From positions 2,852,001-2,916,000 of the forward strand of contig OZ244068.1 in the NCBI GenBank assembly GCA_965215615.1: DNA of 64,000 nt, written 5' to 3'. The first letter of the stretch is position 1. Each line of letters starts with the position of its first letter. The notes beneath the pieces are model-generated. The model was not told the DNA's origin. It searched no databases and saw nothing but the letters and a program-made list of their open reading frames with translations. The position numbers were made by a program, and so were the translations under genes. Origin of the DNA: CBDATA01 sp965215615 (GTDB lineage Bacteria; Acidobacteriota; Vicinamibacteria; Marinacidobacterales; Marinacidobacteraceae). Shown piece by piece: positions 37,976-45,820 of this stretch.

Positions 37976-39118
37976 TCAGAGAGCCTGCTCGAAATCCGCG
38001 ATCAGATCCTCGGCGGCCTCCGCTCCCGTCGAAAAGCGAAGCAGGCCGTCGGAGATTCCCTGCGAGGCGCGCTCTTCGGCCGAGAGTGCGCTGTGGACTG
38101 CCGCCGCCGGGCGCACGATCAGCGACTCCACGCCGCCGAGACTCGCCGCCACCGCCGGGATCCGGAGCCGCGACTCGAGGCGCTCAGCCGCTTTCGCGCC
38201 GCCTTCGAGCTCGATCCCCATCATCCCGCCGAAGCCGCCGTCCAGCAGGCGGGCGGCCCGCTCGTGTTGCGGGTGGGAGGCAAGCCCCGGGTAGTGAACC
38301 CGGCTCACCTCCGGGCGGGCCTCGAGGAAACGGGCGAGCCGGAGCGCGGTCGCCGACTGCCGGCGAACCCGCAGCCCGAGGGTCTTCAGGCCGCGCTCGA
38401 GCAGGAAACAGGCGTGGGGGTCGAGCGAGCCCCCCAGGTGGTCGAGCATGTGCTTGACCGCACGGATTCGCTCCGAACTCCCCGAAATCGCCCCGGCGAC
38501 GATGTCGTTGTGCCCGTTCATGTATTTGGTGGCGCTTTCCATGACCAGGTCGAAGCCGAGGCTCGCCGGACGGAAGAGCGCCGGGCTCGCAAAGGTGTTG
38601 TCGATCAACGAAATCAGCCGGTGCTCGCGGGCGAAGCGAACCACCGCTTCGAGATCGGCCATCTGAACCAGCGGATTGGTGAGCGTCTCCACGTAGATGA
38701 GACGGGTCCGGGGGGTCAGCGCGCCGGCCCAGGAATCCGGATCCTGGACATCTATCCGGGTGTGCGAAATCCCGAAGCGGGGCAGGTCGTGATGCAGCAG
38801 GTTCGCCGTTCCCCCATAGACGACATCCTGGACCAGCAGATGGTCGCCGGCGCTCAGGAACGCGAAGAGGGCCCCGCTGATCGCCGCCATTCCGCTCCCG
38901 GTGACGAGCGAATCGGGAGCCCCTTCGAGGGAGGCGATGCGTTCATGGAGCAGCTTGTGGTTGGGACTGTTGGAGAGGCGGAGGTAGCCCACGTCGTGGT
39001 ACTGCTCGCCGTGGTACTCGAAGTTGGCCGTCTGGAAGACCGGCGTCGAGATCGCTCCAAGCGGACGGGGCTCGAGGGCACCTTCATGGATTGCCCGGGT
39101 GTCGAAGGAAGAAGTCAT
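37976..39118 (-). CDS. Cys/Met-metabolism PLP enzyme (cystathionine gamma-synthase/lyase family)
   Basis: A 380-residue PLP enzyme. The Schiff-base lysine lies in SATKYMNGHND. YLRLSNSPNHKLLHERIASLEG, TGSGMAAISGALFAFL and YVETLTNPL are family-typical. It could be a cystathionine gamma-synthase, gamma-lyase, beta-lyase or O-acylhomoserine sulfhydrylase; sequence alone does not decide. Its ATG overlaps the QueD-like stop by 4 bases. Confidence 0.9.
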   Translation of the reverse strand: MTSSFDTRAIHEGALEPRPLGAISTPVFQTANFEYHGEQYHDVGYLRLSNSPNHKLLHERIASLEGAPDSLVTGSGMAAISGALFAFLSAGDHLLVQDVVYGGTANLLHHDLPRFGISHTRIDVQDPDSWAGALTPRTRLIYVETLTNPLVQMADLEAVVRFAREHRLISLIDNTFASPALFRPASLGFDLVMESATKYMNGHNDIVAGAISGSSERIRAVKHMLDHLGGSLDPHACFLLERGLKTLGLRVRRQSATALRLARFLEARPEVSRVHYPGLASHPQHERAARLLDGGFGGMMGIELEGGAKAAERLESRLRIPAVAASLGGVESLIVRPAAAVHSALSAEERASQGISDGLLRFSTGAEAAEDLIADFEQAL

Positions 39119-39492
39119 GGGATTACTTCCGCCTCGTAGGAGGCGGCCATCTGGGGGTTCTCGTCGAGCTGGACCCGGACCGCTCCCCGGAAGGATCCGG
39201 GCAGCCGCGAGGCCACCTCGCCGTGGATGTGTCGGCAGAGGAATTCGGTGGTGGTGTTCTCACCGGGAAAGAGCTCGTCGAGATCCGAGTATCGGAGAGG
39301 GCCGAGAGCTTCGCCGAGCGCTTCCTTCGCAAAGGCGAGGTCGAGGACGATGCCGTTCCGGTCGAGAGCCGCGGCCCGGAATTCGACGGTGACCACGTAG
39401 GTGGCACCGTGGCGGTTCTGCGCCGGCCCGAAGATGTCTCCGCGGAGCGAATGCGAGCACATGAAATGGTCGCGGACGGCGATGCTGAACAA
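39115..39492 (-). CDS. QueD-like (6-pyruvoyltetrahydropterin synthase family) protein, atypical metal site
   Basis: A 125-residue protein. VRDHFMCSHSLRGDIFGPAQ and RHGATYVVTVEFRA, LDLAFAKEAL, NTTTEFLCRHI fit the 6-PTPS/QueD family. The usual C-x3-HGH catalytic and zinc motif reads AQNRHGAT here: the cysteine and second histidine are absent. It is therefore a divergent member whose reaction is unsure. The TTG at 39492 has GGAG 9 bases upstream and gives the normal family N-terminus (MFSIAVRDH). It overlaps the PLP-enzyme start as ATGA. Confidence 0.75.
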   Translation of the reverse strand: MFSIAVRDHFMCSHSLRGDIFGPAQNRHGATYVVTVEFRAAALDRNGIVLDLAFAKEALGEALGPLRYSDLDELFPGENTTTEFLCRHIHGEVASRLPGSFRGAVRVQLDENPQMAASYEAEVIP

Positions 39493-39559
39493 ACGGGGAG
39501 GCTCCGGCGCGAAGGGTAGCCGTACACTCCCCGGCGGAGGTGCTCCCCTGCCAGACCAA

Positions 39560-40348
39560 ATGCCGGACCAAACCGCGATCTGTGAGGAAATCGAGAAAGC
39601 CCGCGCCTCGGGAGGCCGCCTCGTTCCTTTCACCGACCGCATCCCGGGATTCGATCTCGACGAGGCGTACCGGGTGGCCGGGATGCTCGCCTGCCGCCGG
39701 GCCGCCCGGTCCGGGATCGTCGGGCGCAAGATCGGCTTCACCAACCGGGCGCTCTGGGAGGCTGCCGGTCTCGATCGCCCGGTCTGGGGATGCATGTATG
39801 AGGAGACGGTCGTGGCTTCGGGCGACCCGATCCGGATGGACGGCACGTTGGAGCCGAAAATCGAGTGCGAAGTGGTCGTCCGGCTGCGATCGGTTCCCGA
39901 AAAGGGAGAGCGCGGCGCGGCGGTCGCCCGCCACGTCGAGGCGGTCGGACTCGGTTTCGAGGTGGTGGATCCTCCCTACCCCGGCTGGAAGATGCGCCCC
40001 GCCGACACGGTCGCGGCGGGAGGCATCCACCACGCGCTCGCCGTCGGGCCGATGATCCCGACCGGCGACCCGGAAGACACTTCGGCGAGGCTCGCCGGGC
40101 TCGCGGTACGGATGGACCGGGACGGACAGCACGTCGCGGACGGCGAGGGCCGGCTGGTGATGGGGAATCCGCTCATCGCGGTCGGAGTGCTCGCCGAGCT
40201 GGCGGCGGCATCCGGCCAACCTCTCGAAGCCGGAGAAATCATCACCACCGGCACGCTCACCCCACCACTTCCGTGCCGCGCCGGCGAAGAATACCGGGCG
40301 GCTTCGATGGGTGATTTCCTCCCCTCCGTGAAAGTCGCGCTGATCTGA
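39560..40348 (+). CDS. 2-keto-4-pentenoate hydratase / FAH-family protein
   Basis: A 262-residue protein. VGRKIGFTNRALWEAAG, EPKIECEVVVRLR (metal-binding acidic pair) and ITTGTLTPPLPCRAGEEYRA match hydratases and decarboxylases of aromatic meta-cleavage (MhpD/XylJ group). No other ring-cleavage genes are near, so the substrate is open. Seven bases separate it from the SulP gene. Confidence 0.85.
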   Translation: MPDQTAICEEIEKARASGGRLVPFTDRIPGFDLDEAYRVAGMLACRRAARSGIVGRKIGFTNRALWEAAGLDRPVWGCMYEETVVASGDPIRMDGTLEPKIECEVVVRLRSVPEKGERGAAVARHVEAVGLGFEVVDPPYPGWKMRPADTVAAGGIHHALAVGPMIPTGDPEDTSARLAGLAVRMDRDGQHVADGEGRLVMGNPLIAVGVLAELAAASGQPLEAGEIITTGTLTPPLPCRAGEEYRAASMGDFLPSVKVALI

Positions 40349-40355
40349 CGATCCT

Positions 40356-41786
40356 TTGATCCAGAGTCTCTTCGAACGGCTTCGTTTGGAGGGCCGCCGG
40401 GTGATTCCAGCGGGCTACTCGGCCTCCGATCTCGGGGCCGATCTGGCGGCCGGGCTCACCATCTCGGTGGTGGCGCTCCCGCTTGGCCTCGTGGTCGCGA
40501 TCGCTGCCGGGGCAAGTCCCGAGAAGGGGCTCGTGGGTGTCATCGTGGGCGGGCTCGTGATCGCGCTCCTTTCGGCGAGCCGCTTCCAGATCGGCGGCCC
40601 CACCGAAGCCTGCATCCTCATCGCGGTCGTCGTGATCGAGCGGTGGGGCTACGCCGGGCTCATGTCGGCGACGCTGCTCGCCGGGCTGATCCTGCTGCTG
40701 ATGGCGATCACCCGCATCGGAACCCTGGTCGAATCGCTGCCACAGGCGGTCCTGAGCGGCTTCGTCGCCGGCATGGGCCTCATCATCTTCACGAGCCAGA
40801 TCGCGCCGTTCCTCGGACTCGCCGGCAGCATCCACCAGCACGACCACGACGGGAGTGCCCATTCCCACAACTTCCTGTTCATCATGGAGGGCCTGTTCGA
40901 CCGGCTGGACAGCGTGGATCCGGCGACCGCCGCCATCGGGTTCGCCTCGCTCGGCACGACGCTTCTGGCCCGGTGGCTCTTCCCGCGCGTACCCGCGTAC
41001 CTGATCGGACTCGCCGTCGGCGGAGCGCTCGCCGCCTTCGCGAACCTGCCGGTGGACACCATCGGCAGCGTCTTTGGCGAACTGCCGGGCCGGCTCTCGC
41101 ACCCGACCGTTCCGTCCCTGATGTTCGAGCTTTTCCCCTACGCGGTCGCGATCGCGCTGCTCGCGAGCACCGAGTCGCTGCTGACCGCCGGGGTGGCGAG
41201 CCGCTCCCGCGGGGTTCCGAACAAGCCGAATCAGGAGTTCGTGGCGCTCGGCTTCTCGAACATCGCCGCCGCCTTCTGGGGCGGCTTCCCGGTCGGAGGA
41301 TGCGCCGCCCGGACCGCCACCTGCCTCGCCTCCGGCGCACGTTCGCCGCTCGCGGGGGTTTTCCACGCGCTCTTCGTCCTGCTCTTCGTTCTCCTTTTTT
41401 CGGGGGCGCTCGCTTTCATCCCCCTGGCCTCGCTCGCCGCCGTCCTGCTGGTGGTCGCCGCCCGGATGCTCGAGATCGACCGGATCCGGACGATCCTGCG
41501 GTCGTCCTTCGGAGATCGGCTCACTCTCGCGGCCTCGCTCGGGACGACACTCTTCTGGGACATCCGCTATGTCATCCCGGTGAGCCTGCTGGTGGGGGCG
41601 GTCGTGTTCAGCCCACGGATCTCGCGGATTTTCAGTGGCGGCGAGTCGCCGAGGACCGATAGACCGGGACGGGCTGCGAGGGAGGATGGATGCCCCCGAC
41701 CGGGCGGGACGGAGGAAGAGGCACGCCCTCGGGAACGGCGACCCGGTGGCGTCGCCGTCGCCAGGCGAGGAGCCGCCTCCAACTGA
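40356..41786 (+). CDS. SulP-family anion transporter without STAS domain
   Basis: A 476-residue membrane protein with about 10-12 helices. LAAGLTISVVALPLGLVVAI, FQIGGPTEACILI and TESLLTAGVAS are SulP family features. A His-rich loop (IHQHDHDGSAHSHN) follows the third or fourth helix pair. The usual cytoplasmic STAS domain is absent. Instead the last 50 residues are charged and overlap the converging PepSY gene by 155 bases. It starts with TTG. Likely sulfate or bicarbonate transport. Confidence 0.87.
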   Translation: MIQSLFERLRLEGRRVIPAGYSASDLGADLAAGLTISVVALPLGLVVAIAAGASPEKGLVGVIVGGLVIALLSASRFQIGGPTEACILIAVVVIERWGYAGLMSATLLAGLILLLMAITRIGTLVESLPQAVLSGFVAGMGLIIFTSQIAPFLGLAGSIHQHDHDGSAHSHNFLFIMEGLFDRLDSVDPATAAIGFASLGTTLLARWLFPRVPAYLIGLAVGGALAAFANLPVDTIGSVFGELPGRLSHPTVPSLMFELFPYAVAIALLASTESLLTAGVASRSRGVPNKPNQEFVALGFSNIAAAFWGGFPVGGCAARTATCLASGARSPLAGVFHALFVLLFVLLFSGALAFIPLASLAAVLLVVAARMLEIDRIRTILRSSFGDRLTLAASLGTTLFWDIRYVIPVSLLVGAVVFSPRISRIFSGGESPRTDRPGRAAREDGCPRPGGTEEEARPRERRPGGVAVARRGAASN

Positions 41787-42852
41787 GGGACCAGCCGGTA
41801 TAGACGAGGAAGCAGGCCCCGAGCGAGGCGAGGCCGGCGATCGTCTGTCCGAGGAACCCGAAGGCCTCGCCGGTGTGGAGCCAGCGAACCCAGGTGCGCG
41901 CTTTCGAGGCCGTGGTCGGAACCTCCTCGCGCAGGACCCCGGCGGTCGCCCGGTCCATCACGAGAGTGGTCCGCTGGTCCACCCGGGTTCCCCACGGACT
42001 GCGGTCGAGCGTGATTCGGAGCGGCGCGTCGGGATCCGGGGCGAGCCGGAGGGTCGCGAGATTCCAGGCGGGTTCTTCTTCGAGCGCCCGGCGCATCGCC
42101 GCATCCACGCCCACGTAGTCATCCACCGGGGGCGGCGCTTCGGCCTCCGGGCGAGGTGTCCGCACGGGCCGCTCTTCCCCGGTCACCCAATAGACGAGCG
42201 ACGAGGGCCACGAAAAGTAGAAAAAGGAGCCGGTCGTCACCACGACGACCAGCGGCAGCGCGGTCCAGAACCCGATGACGTTATGCCAGTTGAAATCCCG
42301 CGCCCGGGGAGCGAGGCGGCGACGGAAGAGGACGACGGTTTTCAGGCTCGACCAGCGCCAGCTCTTCGGCCACCAGAGATAGAGGCCGGAAATCAGGATG
42401 AACAAGAAGGCGAGGTTGGAAAACCCGGTGATGGCGCGGCCCACCGCACGGCCTTCGCCCTCCTGCCCGAGCCAGCGATGCCAGCCCATGAGCGTGCGGA
42501 ACGCTTGTCGTACGCCGACTGCTCCCGCCCCGAGGCGCTCCCCGGTATAGGGATCGAGCTCGAAGGACTGCCGGCCGAAGGAAACCCGGGTCGGCTTTGC
42601 CGGATCGTTCCGAAGAAGGAGCGCCGTGGGAGCAGCTTCCTGTTCCTCCCGCGCTTTCCGAAGGAGTTCGGAGACGGGCAGTCGCCCGGCGACCACATCC
42701 ACCGGCCGCACTTCGTACCCGTCCGCCCACTGCTGGGTCTGACGCTGGTAGGTGAGCGCCAGGCCGGTCACCGACATGATGAGGACGACGATTCCCACGG
42801 CAATCCCGACGACCAGATGCGCCCAGAACAACGCCTTCCGAAAAACCTTCAA
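41632..42852 (-). CDS. PepSY-associated transmembrane protein
   Basis: A 406-residue protein with four membrane helices (ALFWAHLVVGIAVGIVVLIM, NLAFLFILISGLYLWWP, VIGFWTALPLVVVVTTGSFF, IAGLASLGACFLVYTGWSLS) and PepSY-like periplasmic loops. Conserved features are GWHRWLG, WRWSSLK and WLHTGEAFGFLGQ. Such proteins often act in iron-siderophore reduction. TTG 42852 is preferred because GGGGAGG stands 6 bases upstream; the ATG at 42879 is in frame but has no ribosome site. Confidence 0.85.
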   Translation of the reverse strand: MKVFRKALFWAHLVVGIAVGIVVLIMSVTGLALTYQRQTQQWADGYEVRPVDVVAGRLPVSELLRKAREEQEAAPTALLLRNDPAKPTRVSFGRQSFELDPYTGERLGAGAVGVRQAFRTLMGWHRWLGQEGEGRAVGRAITGFSNLAFLFILISGLYLWWPKSWRWSSLKTVVLFRRRLAPRARDFNWHNVIGFWTALPLVVVVTTGSFFYFSWPSSLVYWVTGEERPVRTPRPEAEAPPPVDDYVGVDAAMRRALEEEPAWNLATLRLAPDPDAPLRITLDRSPWGTRVDQRTTLVMDRATAGVLREEVPTTASKARTWVRWLHTGEAFGFLGQTIAGLASLGACFLVYTGWSLSWRRLLAWRRRRHRVAVPEGVPLPPSRPVGGIHPPSQPVPVYRSSATRRH

Positions 42853-42892
42853 GTGCGGCCTCCCCGCGCGCCCTCTCATGGGGCGACGGGGG

Positions 42893-42921
42893 ACTATAGA
42901 ACCTGAAACCTCGTTTCACAA
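42893..42921 (-). promoter_or_regulatory. Sigma-70-type promoter of the PepSY gene
   Basis: On the minus strand TTGTGA (42921-42916) and TATAGT (42898-42893) are 17 bases apart. The start of transcription would fall near 42886, giving about 34 leader bases before the TTG start. Confidence 0.6.
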
Positions 42922-42935
42922 ACTGGTGACAAAAT

Positions 42936-43592
42936 CTACCAGGGGATGGGCTTGCGATCGCGGAAAAAGCCGCCGGTCGGCCCGTCGTCACCGAGAGTGG
43001 CAAGCCAGATCGCGGTGTCCGCACTTTCTTCGGGAGAACGGCTCGCCCCCATCCCGCCCATGCGGGTGCGGACCCATCCGGGACACATCGCGCCCACCTT
43101 GACCGAGGCCGGCAGCGTGCGGGCCGCTGAAACGGTCAGGGCGTTCAGCGCCGCCTTGGCGACTCCGTAGCCACCCGGGCCTCCCACCCCGTCCGAGAAC
43201 GCGCCCCAGCCGGACGAGACGTTGACGACCCGGCCGTGGCCTCGCTCCGCCATGCCGGGGATCAGGTGATGCATCAGCAGGTACGGGCCACGGACCATGA
43301 CCGCCATGGATTCCTCGAAATCCGCCGGGTCGGCGAGAACGCCGCCCGCTCCGAGGACACCGGCATTGTTGATGAGGATGTCCACCCGCCCCGCTTCGTC
43401 CACGGCGCGCCGGATGCTGGCCGGATCCGCCACGTCCAGCAGCACCGCGACACCGCCGATCCGCCGGGCGGCCGCTTTCCCCGCCCCAAGATCGCGCACG
43501 CCGAGAAGAACCTCGCAGCCCCGCTCGGCGAGTCCCTCGGCGATCGCGAGGCCGATGCCGCGATTCGCACCGGTGACGAGCGCCCGCTCCAC
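42936..43592 (-). CDS. Short-chain dehydrogenase/reductase
   Basis: A 218-residue Rossmann oxidoreductase. TGANRGIGLAIAEGLAERG binds NAD(P), NNAG follows, and the catalytic set is Ser in NVSSGWGAF with YGVAK (Y-x3-K). CPGWVRTRMGG is the usual next motif. It is short but complete. Starts with GTG, 9 bases after the MerC-like stop. Confidence 0.92.
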   Translation of the reverse strand: MERALVTGANRGIGLAIAEGLAERGCEVLLGVRDLGAGKAAARRIGGVAVLLDVADPASIRRAVDEAGRVDILINNAGVLGAGGVLADPADFEESMAVMVRGPYLLMHHLIPGMAERGHGRVVNVSSGWGAFSDGVGGPGGYGVAKAALNALTVSAARTLPASVKVGAMCPGWVRTRMGGMGASRSPEESADTAIWLATLGDDGPTGGFFRDRKPIPW

Positions 43593-43601
43593 GCCGGTGC
43601 C

Positions 43602-44030
43602 TCAGCCTTGCGAGACGGCCTCTTCCTCGTCGGCGCAGGCTTCGCACGCATGCGTCCGGCACACCCGGACACTCAGGAGGAGCCCGCCCGCAAGCGTCAG
43701 ACTGCCAACAGCCGAGGTCAAGGGCTCCGGCAGCGGTTCGAGCCAACCGGCGAGCGAGGCCGCCCAAAGCGTGGCACCGGCGAGGAAAATCGAAACCACC
43801 GAAAGGCGGGAGCGAGCCGGGCTCAGACCGATCATCACCGCCCCGGCGAGCACGGTCCCGAGCCAGACACCCCGCTCCAGCCCTTCGGAGAGAGCAAGCG
43901 CCGGAGCCAGGAGCACCAGAACCGGGGTGAGCGCACAGTGCACTCCGCACAAGAGCGCCGCGAAGGCCGTGATCCGCGATCCGGATGCCAGATATCCGCT
44001 GAACGGAGCGGTTGCGAAAGAGAGTCTCAT
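43602..44030 (-). CDS. MerC-domain membrane protein
   Basis: A 142-residue protein with four hydrophobic segments. FAALLCGVHCALTPVLVLLA holds the vicinal cysteine pair of MerC mercury carriers. The tail has CRTHACEACADEEE, a cysteine-rich end that could bind metal. It may be a metal carrier, but no mer operon is here, and many MerC-domain proteins have unknown roles. Confidence 0.75.
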   Translation of the reverse strand: MRLSFATAPFSGYLASGSRITAFAALLCGVHCALTPVLVLLAPALALSEGLERGVWLGTVLAGAVMIGLSPARSRLSVVSIFLAGATLWAASLAGWLEPLPEPLTSAVGSLTLAGGLLLSVRVCRTHACEACADEEEAVSQG

Positions 44031-44057
44031 GGGTCGTGCTTCAAAACCAACCGGGCA

Positions 44058-44489
44058 CTATAGCGGCGGCGCACCCGGTCGCCCCTTCCATGGATTCACG
44101 AATTCGACCCCAGTGGGTGCAAAGTCCTCCTCGTTCCGGGTCACGACGGCAAGACCATGATGCCGCGCGGTCGCCGCAATCAGACCATCCACAACGGGAA
44201 GAGCTGGAATCCGGGCAGCGAGCCGGCCCCATGCATCCGCCACTCCCTGGTCCACCGCGAGTATCCGCCCCTCGAACCATCCTGGCAATTCGCCTTCCAG
44301 CCATCCAGCGATCCGTTCCCGGCGGCGACCATCGCCCAGCTTCTCGACACCCTTGCGTATCTCGCCGAGCGTCAGCGAGCTGACAAACAGCCGATCCGGA
44401 GCCGCGTTCTGGAACCACTCGAAAACCGATGCCGACGGCCGAAGCTTGATGAGTTCGGAGACCACACAGGTGTCAATCAGAAAGTTCAC
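44058..44489 (-). CDS. vapC: VapC-family PIN-domain toxin
   Basis: A 143-residue PIN ribonuclease. FLIDTCVVSELIK holds the first acidic residue, SLTLGEIRKGVEKL the second, and PVVDGLIAATARHHGLAVVTRNEEDF the last two. All four appear intact. It would cut specific tRNA or rRNA when freed from its antitoxin. It starts with GTG overlapping the antitoxin stop (GTGA). Confidence 0.92.
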   Translation of the reverse strand: MNFLIDTCVVSELIKLRPSASVFEWFQNAAPDRLFVSSLTLGEIRKGVEKLGDGRRRERIAGWLEGELPGWFEGRILAVDQGVADAWGRLAARIPALPVVDGLIAATARHHGLAVVTRNEEDFAPTGVEFVNPWKGRPGAPPL

Positions 44490-44755
44490 AGTTCGACATC
44501 CCGCGACGGAGACCGATCACGCTCCAGATCGAGTTCGACATCCTTCAGCGGGGACCGGGCAAGAAATTCGGCGAACGATTCAGCCGGCCGCTTGAGACGG
44601 TCGTAGTCACCGGGAGAGAGCACGACGGCAGCTCGCCGCCCGTGGACCGTGATCGTCTGGGGTCCGTGTTCAGCCGCATCGCGAACCAGGGCGCTGAAGC
44701 GCGCCTTTGCTTCCTGGACTTGCCAAATCGGGTAGCGCGGGGAATGTCTGACCAT
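44486..44755 (-). CDS. Phd/YefM-type antitoxin
   Basis: An 89-residue antitoxin. WQVQEAKARFSALVRDAAEHGPQT and VLSPGDYDRLKRP are the N-terminal DNA-binding fold of Phd/YefM. The C-terminus (FLARSPLKDVELDLERDRSP) is the toxin-binding tail. Three in-frame ATGs are possible at 44770, 44764 and 44755. The first two lie in or at the -10 box, so 44755 is preferred; the transcript would then have almost no leader. Confidence 0.85.
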   Translation of the reverse strand: MVRHSPRYPIWQVQEAKARFSALVRDAAEHGPQTITVHGRRAAVVLSPGDYDRLKRPAESFAEFLARSPLKDVELDLERDRSPSRDVEL

Positions 44756-44765
44756 TCTGACCATA

Positions 44766-44794
44766 ACCATATTCTGCGGGAGCCGACTGGTCAA
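44766..44794 (-). promoter_or_regulatory. Promoter of the vapBC pair
   Basis: On the minus strand TTGACC (44794-44789) and TATGGT (44771-44766) are exactly 17 bases apart. The -35 box overlaps the stop codon of the upstream asparaginase-family gene. The direct repeat ATGGTCAGAATGGTCAGA follows the -10 box and may be the autoregulatory site. Confidence 0.6.
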
Positions 44795-45744
44795 TCTTCT
44801 TTCGGGAGCGAGGAGCGGAGGAAAACCGTCGGTGGGCCCCCGCGCCCGTCGAGAAGCCCCCACGCCATGAAGGGAGTGGTGTGCGCCCCCGCGAACCGCC
44901 CGTCCGGAGCGAGGAGCAACAGCCCGGCACGACCGGAGAGCCTCGCTTCGAGCCGAAGCAGGAGACCCGCGGCGGTCTCCGCTGGCGCACTTCCCGCCTC
45001 CAGTTGCGAAATCGTCGCCCGGCAGAGGCCGAGCCGGACCGCTCCCTCGCCCCAGCCGGTGGCGACCGCTCCCCCGGCCCGGGAATCGGCGTAGAAGCCG
45101 GCCCCCACCTGCGGCGTGTCTCCGGCGCGACCGGGAATCTTCCCGAGAGTCCCTCCGGTGGAGCCGGCAACGGCGATCCGCCCGTCGGGATCGAGCGCCA
45201 CTGCGCCCACCGTGTCCGCCGGCGATTCCTCCGTGCGCCGCCGGGCGAGACGCTCCCGCTCACGGGGGACGACCAGCGCTTCCGGGGCAATCTCCGGGAA
45301 CCCTTCGCGGGCGGCGAAGCGCTCCGCCCCGGACCCCACCAGCAGGACGTGGGAAGTCGCTTCGAGAACCCGCCGCGCCACCCGGACCGGGTTCCGGACG
45401 GTGCGAACCCCGGCCACCGCTCCGGCACCGAGATCGCCTCCCTCCATGATTCCAGCATCGAGCGACACCTCGCCATCCCGGTCGAGAACCGAGCCGGTCC
45501 CCGCATTCAAGGCGGCATCGTCCTCCAGCACGGTGACCGCCTGCTCCACTGCGTCGAGAGCCGAACCTCCCGAATCGAGAACCCCGAACCCGACCCGAAG
45601 CGCCGCCTCCACCCCGGCGCGATGCGCCTCCCGCTCCTCCTCCGGGATCGCCCAGGCTCCGGCGTGGACCAGAAGAACCGGCGCTCGCCCCTCGCCAGAG
45701 AAAACGCGAAGACGCTCCCCGCCCGACTTCGACGACTCCGCCAC
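44791..45744 (-). CDS. Isoaspartyl peptidase/L-asparaginase (Ntn-hydrolase type)
   Basis: A 317-residue protein. VLLVHAGAWAIPEEER begins the N-terminal chain; VLEDDAALNAGTGSVLDRDG is family-typical. Autocleavage should occur before the threonine in ESPADTVGAVALD, which then acts as nucleophile. TGWGEG and GGTLGKIPGRAGDTP support this. It would remove beta-aspartyl residues or asparagine. The GTG at 45744 is used because GGGAGG lies just upstream and longer frames enter the palindrome. Confidence 0.9.
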   Translation of the reverse strand: MAESSKSGGERLRVFSGEGRAPVLLVHAGAWAIPEEEREAHRAGVEAALRVGFGVLDSGGSALDAVEQAVTVLEDDAALNAGTGSVLDRDGEVSLDAGIMEGGDLGAGAVAGVRTVRNPVRVARRVLEATSHVLLVGSGAERFAAREGFPEIAPEALVVPRERERLARRRTEESPADTVGAVALDPDGRIAVAGSTGGTLGKIPGRAGDTPQVGAGFYADSRAGGAVATGWGEGAVRLGLCRATISQLEAGSAPAETAAGLLLRLEARLSGRAGLLLLAPDGRFAGAHTTPFMAWGLLDGRGGPPTVFLRSSLPKED

Positions 45745-45781
45745 AACCCTCCCGTTGTAGCACAGCCAGCGGCCACTCTTT

Positions 45782-45805
45782 ACAAGCAAAGAGCTCTTTG
45801 CTTGT
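45782..45805. promoter_or_regulatory. Perfect 24-base palindrome between divergent genes
   Basis: The arms ACAAGCAAAGAG and CTCTTTGCTTGT are perfectly complementary with no spacer. The palindrome lies 15 bases before the ATPase start at 45821 and 38 bases from the peptidase start at 45744. It is an excellent candidate for a dimeric repressor site controlling one or both genes. Confidence 0.7.
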
Positions 45806-45820
45806 GATAGGTTGGTCTCC

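Noticed and set aside
39115..39492. QueD-like gene together with RecQ as part of a 7-deazapurine DNA modification (Dpd) system
   Set aside because: The genes are over 30 kb apart and no DpdA, DpdB or other modification genes are present.
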